Assembly (NCBI GenBank): GCA_009785715.1 | Contig: WQVT01000042.1 | Location: 1-10,291 of the forward strand | DNA: 10,291 nt | DNA from: Acidimicrobiaceae bacterium | GTDB taxonomy: Bacteria; Actinomycetota; Acidimicrobiia; Acidimicrobiales; Palsa-688 | Reading direction: 5' to 3' | Shown: positions 6,385 through 10,291 of the stretch, one piece after another | Position numbering within the stretch: position 1 is the first letter of the stretch | Layout of the letters: each line of letters opens with the position of its first letter | Notes under the pieces: generated by a model | The model's input: only the letters and a program-made list of their open reading frames with translations | Told to the model about the DNA's origin: nothing | Databases searched by the model: none | Made by a program: the position numbers and the translations under genes

Positions 6385-7823
6385 GCGCCACGCCCCCGGT
6401 GGCGGGAAGCGGCGGGATGCCGGCGGGGACGCGCCGGCGGGTGGCGGTGGTGGGCGGCGGCATCGCCGGGCTGGCGGCGGCCCGCGACCTCGTGAGGGCC
6501 GGGGCGGAGGTCACGCTCTACGAACCCGCGCAGCTGGGTGGCAAGATCCGCACCGAACGCTTCGCCGGGCGGCGGGTGGAGCTCGGCGCCGACGCCTTCT
6601 TGACGAGGGTCCCCGACGCCGTTGCGCTCTGCCGCGAGCTCGGCATGGAGGCGGACCTGGTGGCGCCCTCCGCCGGCCATGCGGCCCTGTGGTGGGACGA
6701 CCGGCTGATCACGCTGCCGTCAGACCTGGTCCTCGGGGCGCCGGCCCGACTCGGCGGTGTCGCCCGCTCGGGCATCCTCTCCCCGCTCGGCGTGCTCCGC
6801 GCCGGCCTCGATTGGGTGCTGCCGGCCACACCGCCCCCGGTCGACCTCTCGGTGTGGGAGCTGATCGCCTCCCGCTTCGGCGGGGAGGTGGCCGACCGGC
6901 TGGTCGACCCCCTGGTGGGGGGGATCCACGCCGGCCGCACCGTCGAATTGAGCGCCGCCGCCACCACCCCCCAACTCCTTGGCGCGGCCCGCAAGCGGCG
7001 GAGCCTGGCCAGGGCGCTGCGGGAGGCGACGGGCGGCGTGGCCGCCGTCGGAGCGAAGGGGCCGGTCTTCCTCGCGCCCCGGGGCGGGTTGGGAGAGCTG
7101 ACCGACCGCCTGGTGACCGGGCTGATCACGGAAGGGGCCGTCATCCAGCGCCGGGGCGTCGAGCAGATCACGCTTGCACCAGGGGAGCCGGGAGCGGCAG
7201 ACCCGGGCGTGGCCATCGACGGGGAGGACCGTCTCTTCGACGGGGCGGTGCTGGCGGTGCCGGCGGCGACCGCAGCCGGGTTGCTCGGCCCGGCCGCCCC
7301 CTCGGGCCTGGGGGGCATCCCAACGGCCACCGTGACGATGACCCTGCTCGCCTACCGGACAGACGAGCTTGCGGTGCCGGAAGGGCTCAGCGGATTCCTG
7401 GTCCCCCGGCCCGGTGGCCGGCTCGTGACGGCCTGTTCGTTCGCGTCCAGCAAATGGCCGCACTGGAGCGAGCCGGGCACGACCCTCCTGCGCGTCTCGG
7501 TGGGACGCGACGGCGACGACCGCCAGGATCATCTCGACGACGAGGCCCTCGCGGACGCCGTGGTGCGGGAGATGGGCCTCGCGCTGCGCACGTCGGCGAA
7601 GCCGACGGAGACCCGTGTCGTCCGCTGGCCGGACGCCTTTCCCCAGTACCGCGTCGGGCATCTCGACCTCGTGAAGCGGATCGAGGAGGAGCTGCGCCGG
7701 AAGGCGCCCACCGTGACGCTGGCCGGCGCCAGCTACCGGGGGTCGGGCATCCCGGCCTGCATCCGCTCAGGACGCGACGCTGCGGCGGCCGTGCTGGCCG
7801 GGTTCGACGCCGGCCGGGCCTGA
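6381..7823 (+). CDS. hemY: Coproporphyrinogen/protoporphyrinogen oxidase, HemY (CgoX) type
   Basis: This 480-residue FAD enzyme oxidises a porphyrinogen to the porphyrin in heme synthesis. The N-terminal dinucleotide-binding motif VAVVGGGIAGLAAARDL (about 21-37) is followed by LYEPAQLGGKIRTE and VELGADAFLTR, as in the HemY family. WELIASRFGGEVADRLVDPLVGGIHAG is the conserved central block, and GSGIPACIRSGRDAAAAVL near the C-terminus closes the FAD site. In actinobacteria and firmicutes, family members work on coproporphyrinogen III (CgoX, the coproporphyrin-dependent route); that this one does so is inferred from lineage. ChdC (HemQ), the partner expected in that route, and the ferrochelatase are not in the window. 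The start overlaps the hemE stop (ATGA); ATG 6417 (Met13), with purine-rich sequence before it, is an alternative. The gene converges on the toroid gene across an 87-bp spacer with a strong inverted repeat. Confidence 0.93.
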   Translation: MSATPPVAGSGGMPAGTRRRVAVVGGGIAGLAAARDLVRAGAEVTLYEPAQLGGKIRTERFAGRRVELGADAFLTRVPDAVALCRELGMEADLVAPSAGHAALWWDDRLITLPSDLVLGAPARLGGVARSGILSPLGVLRAGLDWVLPATPPPVDLSVWELIASRFGGEVADRLVDPLVGGIHAGRTVELSAAATTPQLLGAARKRRSLARALREATGGVAAVGAKGPVFLAPRGGLGELTDRLVTGLITEGAVIQRRGVEQITLAPGEPGAADPGVAIDGEDRLFDGAVLAVPAATAAGLLGPAAPSGLGGIPTATVTMTLLAYRTDELAVPEGLSGFLVPRPGGRLVTACSFASSKWPHWSEPGTTLLRVSVGRDGDDRQDHLDDEALADAVVREMGLALRTSAKPTETRVVRWPDAFPQYRVGHLDLVKRIEEELRRKAPTVTLAGASYRGSGIPACIRSGRDAAAAVLAGFDAGRA

Positions 7824-7854
7824 GCGGCCGCCCCTCGTCGTGAGCCATTCCGTC

Positions 7855-7901
7855 CGTTGTGCACCAGAACGCGCGGCATACGCGCGTTCTGGTGCACAAC
7901 G
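7855..7901. repeat. Perfect 21-bp inverted repeat, possible bidirectional terminator
   Basis: Arms at 7855-7875 and 7881-7901 are fully complementary around the 5-base loop GCATA. The inner right arm reads CGCGCGTTCTGGTGCACAAC. The element fills most of the spacer between two converging genes, which suits transcription termination in both directions. However, there is no T run after the stem on either strand, so it is not a canonical intrinsic terminator. It could instead be a dispersed palindromic element or a protein-binding site. Confidence 0.9.
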
Positions 7902-7910
7902 CCCCACCCC

Positions 7911-8975
7911 TCAGGCGACCTCGGTCTCCTCCTCGGAGTCGGAGTCGGAGTCGGAGGCCCCGACAGAGCGGAACAGGTCGCCGACCGCCGAGCCGGCGAA
8001 GAGCAGGTGGTCCGCCATCAGCACGGCCGCGGCGGAGTAGGTGGACCGCTCCCCGCCCGGGAAGCGCACCGCCTGCGGGTAGACGCACCCGGTGGCGTAG
8101 GCGCCGTCGGCGTCGCGGTGCTGCCGGGTCCAGCCGAGCACCTCGATCGCCCTGCGCCGGGCGCCGATGGCGTCGAGGGCCATCGCGCACTCCGCCGTCT
8201 CGGCAACGGTGATCCACTCGTGGTCGGAGACGCAGCGCACCCCCCGGCCGGGCAGCACGAAGGTTTCCCAACGCTCCTCGAGCCGCATCCGGGCCGATTC
8301 GGCGTCCATCGCCCCGGAGAGCACGGGGTAGTACCAGTCCATCGCCCACCGGTTCTTCGGAGCGAACACCCCGGCCGAGACCGGAGCACCGAGATGCCGG
8401 GCGATGGCGCCGGCGATACGGTCGGCGGCCGCCTCCCAGGCGGGTCGCTCCTCCCCGAGCGCGGCGGCGAGGGCGATCGCGAGGCGCACGCTGCGCAGGA
8501 TCGACGACGTCCCCGTCAAGAGCGCGAACCGCCCGAGATGCCCGTCCACGTCGAGGCTCCAGTGGATCTCGCCCCCAGGGGCCTGCAGGCGGAGGGCGAA
8601 GTCGACGGCAGCCGACACCGTCGGCCACATCGTCTCGAGGAAGCCGCGGTCACCCGAGAGGCGCCAGTGCCACCACACCCCCGTCGCCACATAGGCGCAG
8701 ACATTGGGGTCCCGCCGGGGGTCCTCCACGCCCTCCGCCAGCAGGTACAGACACCAGCTGCCGTCGGCCTGTTGCGTGTCACGGAGCCAGCCGAACGCCG
8801 CCTCGGCCTCGGCGCGGCGGCCGGCGAGGGACAGCGCCATGGCCGCCTCGGTGTGGTTCCAGGCGTCGGCGTGCCCACCGGGGTACCACGGGATCATCCC
8901 GCTTCGAAGCTGCACCGAGGCGATCCACTCTGCACTCGCCTCGACCTCCGAGCGACGCAAGGCCCTCATGGTCAT
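7911..8975 (-). CDS. Alpha/alpha-toroid protein, 'prenyltransferase'-annotated family
   Basis: This 354-residue protein shows the repeated helical pairs of an alpha/alpha toroid, the fold shared by terpene cyclases, prenyltransferase beta subunits and some glycosidases. Visible family blocks are GMIPWYPGGHADAWNHTEAAMAL (about 26-48), QQADGSWCLYLLAEGVEDPRRDPN (68-91), VWWHWRLSGD, ALLTGTSSI (151-159), RWAMDWYYPVLSGAM (209-223), WETFVLPGRGVRCVSDHEWITVAETAECAMAL (236-267) and RDADGAYATGCVYP (287-300). QxxDGSW resembles the QW motif of triterpene cyclases, but no DxDD catalytic motif is present. Similar actinobacterial proteins are commonly labelled prenyltransferase; I know of no demonstrated reaction. 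The conserved Trp, Asp and Glu residues would equally suit a glycan-binding or hydrolytic role. The frame runs open into the methyltransferase gene, but the family N-terminus and the ATGA overlap with that gene's stop fix ATG 8975. The tail is acidic (SDSDSDSEEE) and repeat-encoded. Confidence 0.82.
   Translation of the reverse strand: MTMRALRRSEVEASAEWIASVQLRSGMIPWYPGGHADAWNHTEAAMALSLAGRRAEAEAAFGWLRDTQQADGSWCLYLLAEGVEDPRRDPNVCAYVATGVWWHWRLSGDRGFLETMWPTVSAAVDFALRLQAPGGEIHWSLDVDGHLGRFALLTGTSSILRSVRLAIALAAALGEERPAWEAAADRIAGAIARHLGAPVSAGVFAPKNRWAMDWYYPVLSGAMDAESARMRLEERWETFVLPGRGVRCVSDHEWITVAETAECAMALDAIGARRRAIEVLGWTRQHRDADGAYATGCVYPQAVRFPGGERSTYSAAAVLMADHLLFAGSAVGDLFRSVGASDSDSDSEEETEVA
7933..7956. 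repeat. Four TCGGAG hexamer repeats at the 3' end of the toroid gene
   Basis: TCGGAG occurs four times in a row on the plus strand. On the coding strand it encodes alternating Asp-Ser, giving the ASDSDSDSEEE acidic tail just before the stop. The period of 6 keeps the reading frame, so copy number can change without breaking the gene. Confidence 0.85.
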
Positions 8976-9712
8976 GCGGGCGGTTTGCGGGCGTAGACCA
9001 CGGCGCTCTTGCCGATCAGCGGATTCAGGACGGCCTCGGGGATCCGGGTGAGGGGGGTGTGCGCGGTGATGTCCCAGACCAGCACACGGTGGTAGGCGCG
9101 GACCAACCGATGGCCGTCGTTGCCCACCCCGACGGCGGCGCGCAGCCACCAGTACGGGACGTGGAGGGCGTGGGCGTGGTGATGGCCGTAGACCTCGAGC
9201 CCGGCCGCCGCCAGCCGCCGCTCGAGCACCGACCGGCGGTAGATCCGCACGTGCCCGCCCGGAGTCAGGTGGTACTCGTCCGAGATCGCCCACGTGACGA
9301 GCTCGGGCCACCAGCGCGGCACCGTGACCGCCATCGTCCCCCCGGGCCGCAGCACCCGGGCCAGTTCGGCGATGGCGGAACGGTCGTCGGTGATGTGCTC
9401 GAGCACCTCGGCCGCGATCACCCGGTCGAAGCTTGCCGTGGGCAAAGGAAGTCTGATGGCATCGGCGACCACGGCGGTGCCAACCCCACCGTTGGCGCCC
9501 ATACCTCCATTGGCGTCGGTAGACCGATCCTCGCTCGCGAGCGCCGCCATCATCGCCGCCGTGCCCTTGATCTCTGCGGCGTCGGCGTCGAGCGCTGTCA
9601 CCACCGCCCCGAGCCGCATCGCCTCGAAGGCGTGGCGACCGCCGCCGGACCCGAGGTCGAGGAGCCGGTCGCCGGCACGAACCCCGAGCCGCTCGTACCG
9701 GACGGTCAGCAC
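8972..9712 (-). CDS. Class I SAM-dependent methyltransferase
   Basis: This 246-residue protein has a Rossmann-type methyltransferase core. Motif I is RLLDLGSGGGRHAFEA (about 16-31). VTALDADAAEI carries the acidic residue that binds the ribose, AVVADAIRLPLPTASFDRVIAAEVLEHI covers the motif II-III region with the common EVLEH sequence, and LARVLRPGGTMAVTVP is the post-core signature. The second half (WWPELVTWAISDEYHLTPGGHVRIYRRSVLERRLAAAGLEV) resembles methyltransferases found beside GT4 glycosyltransferases in actinobacteria, such as the Rv0224c/Rv0225 neighbourhood as I remember it; the substrate is unknown. The start is GTG 9712, one base after the glycosyltransferase stop, and the end overlaps the toroid gene as ATGA, so all three are probably translated together. 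A Gly/Asn-rich insert (residues about 64-78, encoded at 9479-9523) separates two core strands. Confidence 0.88.
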   Translation of the reverse strand: MLTVRYERLGVRAGDRLLDLGSGGGRHAFEAMRLGAVVTALDADAAEIKGTAAMMAALASEDRSTDANGGMGANGGVGTAVVADAIRLPLPTASFDRVIAAEVLEHITDDRSAIAELARVLRPGGTMAVTVPRWWPELVTWAISDEYHLTPGGHVRIYRRSVLERRLAAAGLEVYGHHHAHALHVPYWWLRAAVGVGNDGHRLVRAYHRVLVWDITAHTPLTRIPEAVLNPLIGKSAVVYARKPPA

Positions 9713-9713
9713 G

Positions 9714-10291
9714 TCATACCCCCGGGGCCTCGGGCGCCATAGGCGAGACCTCTGACCCGCGCTCCGAGCACGATCGACCTTTGCCCGACTCCTGATGCTC
9801 GATGACCCAGCGGTAGTGCTCCGCGGTCGAGCGCGCGCACGCCGGCCAGGTGTAGCGCTCGAGGACCCGCCGGCGGGCGGCGGCAGCCAGACGGGCGCCG
9901 AGGGGGGCGTCGGTCAACACCGCCTCGATCGCATGGGCCAGCGCACCCGGATCGCCCGGCGCGACGAGCAGGCCCGTCTCCCCGTCGGCGCCCACCACCT
10001 CGGGCAGGGCCCCGCCCGTGGTCGCCACGAGCGGCACCCCGCACGCCATGGCCTCCACCGCCGGCAACGAGAACCCTTCGTACAGCGAGGGCACCACGGC
10101 CACCTGGGCCTGGGCATAGAGCTCGACGATGCGCGCGTCGCTGACCCCGGCCGCGAACTCGACGGCGTGACCGAGGCCGAGGCGATCGATGACCGCCCCC
10201 GTCGGGCTGTCCTCGCGGAGCCGTCCGACGACGACGAGGTGGACCTCGGGACGCTCGACGCGCAGCTTGGCGACCGCTTCGAGGAGGGGAA
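9714..10291 (-). CDS. GT4-family glycosyltransferase, C-terminal part (partial)
   Basis: The frame runs off the right edge, so only the C-terminal 192 residues, about half of a GT-B glycosyltransferase, are seen. It begins PLLEAVAKLRVERPEVHLVVVG, the donor-domain strand after the inter-domain linker. Next come FAAGVSDARIVELYAQAQVAVVPSLYEGFSLPAVEAMACGVPLVATTGGALPEVV and GETGLLVAPGDPGALAHAI. The E-x7-E pair in EGFSLPAVE is the nucleotide-sugar binding signature of retaining GT4 enzymes. Donor sugar and acceptor cannot be read from this half. The last 25 or so residues (ESGKGRSCSERGSEVSPMAPEAPGV) are a polar, probably disordered tail. It is the upstream visible gene of the operon, and its TGA is followed after one base by the methyltransferase GTG. 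Confidence 0.9.
   Translation of the reverse strand, partial: PLLEAVAKLRVERPEVHLVVVGRLREDSPTGAVIDRLGLGHAVEFAAGVSDARIVELYAQAQVAVVPSLYEGFSLPAVEAMACGVPLVATTGGALPEVVGADGETGLLVAPGDPGALAHAIEAVLTDAPLGARLAAAARRRVLERYTWPACARSTAEHYRWVIEHQESGKGRSCSERGSEVSPMAPEAPGV

Noticed and set aside
8976..9311. N-terminal extension of the toroid gene of about 112 codons
   Set aside because: This part is a shadow of the methyltransferase gene. Homologous toroid proteins as I recall them begin at the MRAL-like N-terminus, and the ATGA junction marks the real start.

Overview
The window is GC-rich chromosomal DNA whose codons mostly end in G or C. GTG starts are common, recognisable Shine-Dalgarno sequences are almost absent, and genes are packed with overlapping starts and stops. 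The gene content fits a high-GC actinobacterium: a mycobacterial-type PyrE, an actinobacterial HelD-type helicase, a monoderm-type HemE-HemY pair, and a glycosyltransferase / methyltransferase / alpha-alpha-toroid operon. An acidimicrobial or related lineage is possible, but this is an inference. I see no phage, plasmid, IS, CRISPR, tRNA or rRNA. Most of the window is housekeeping, and I found no obvious defence or mobile system.

Layout. (1) Positions 1-103: the tail of an unrecognised plus-strand gene. (2) Positions 126-1728, minus strand: pyrE, then pdxH, then a single-domain rhodanese. Five 14-bp tandem repeats separate pyrE from pdxH and appear to have split an ancestral GTGA stop/start overlap. 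(3) Positions 1727-2851, plus strand: a membrane-associated family 2 glycosyltransferase of the CrtQ type, whose start codon shares two bases with that of divergent pyrE. (4) Positions 2832-5174, minus strand: a HelD/UvrD-like RNA-polymerase-associated ATPase, overlapping the glycosyltransferase tail-to-tail by 20 bp. (5) Positions 5278-7823, plus strand: hemE and hemY coupled by an ATGA overlap. (6) Positions 7824-7910: a spacer with a perfect 21-bp inverted repeat between converging operons. (7) Positions 7911-10291, minus strand: a tightly coupled operon of a GT4 glycosyltransferase (cut by the window edge), a class I methyltransferase and an alpha-alpha-toroid protein often annotated as 'prenyltransferase'.

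How they work together. HemE and HemY perform successive or near-successive steps from uroporphyrinogen towards heme. PyrE serves UMP synthesis, PdxH makes pyridoxal phosphate, and HelD probably recycles RNA polymerase. The three-gene block at the right end is the least understood part. Its overlapping stops and starts imply coordinated production, probably for modifying a glycosylated lipid or surface molecule, but the product cannot be read from the sequence. Repeat-derived low-complexity inserts occur in HelD and the methyltransferase, and a repeat-derived acidic tail in the toroid protein, which suggests a local or genome-wide tendency to short-repeat expansion.
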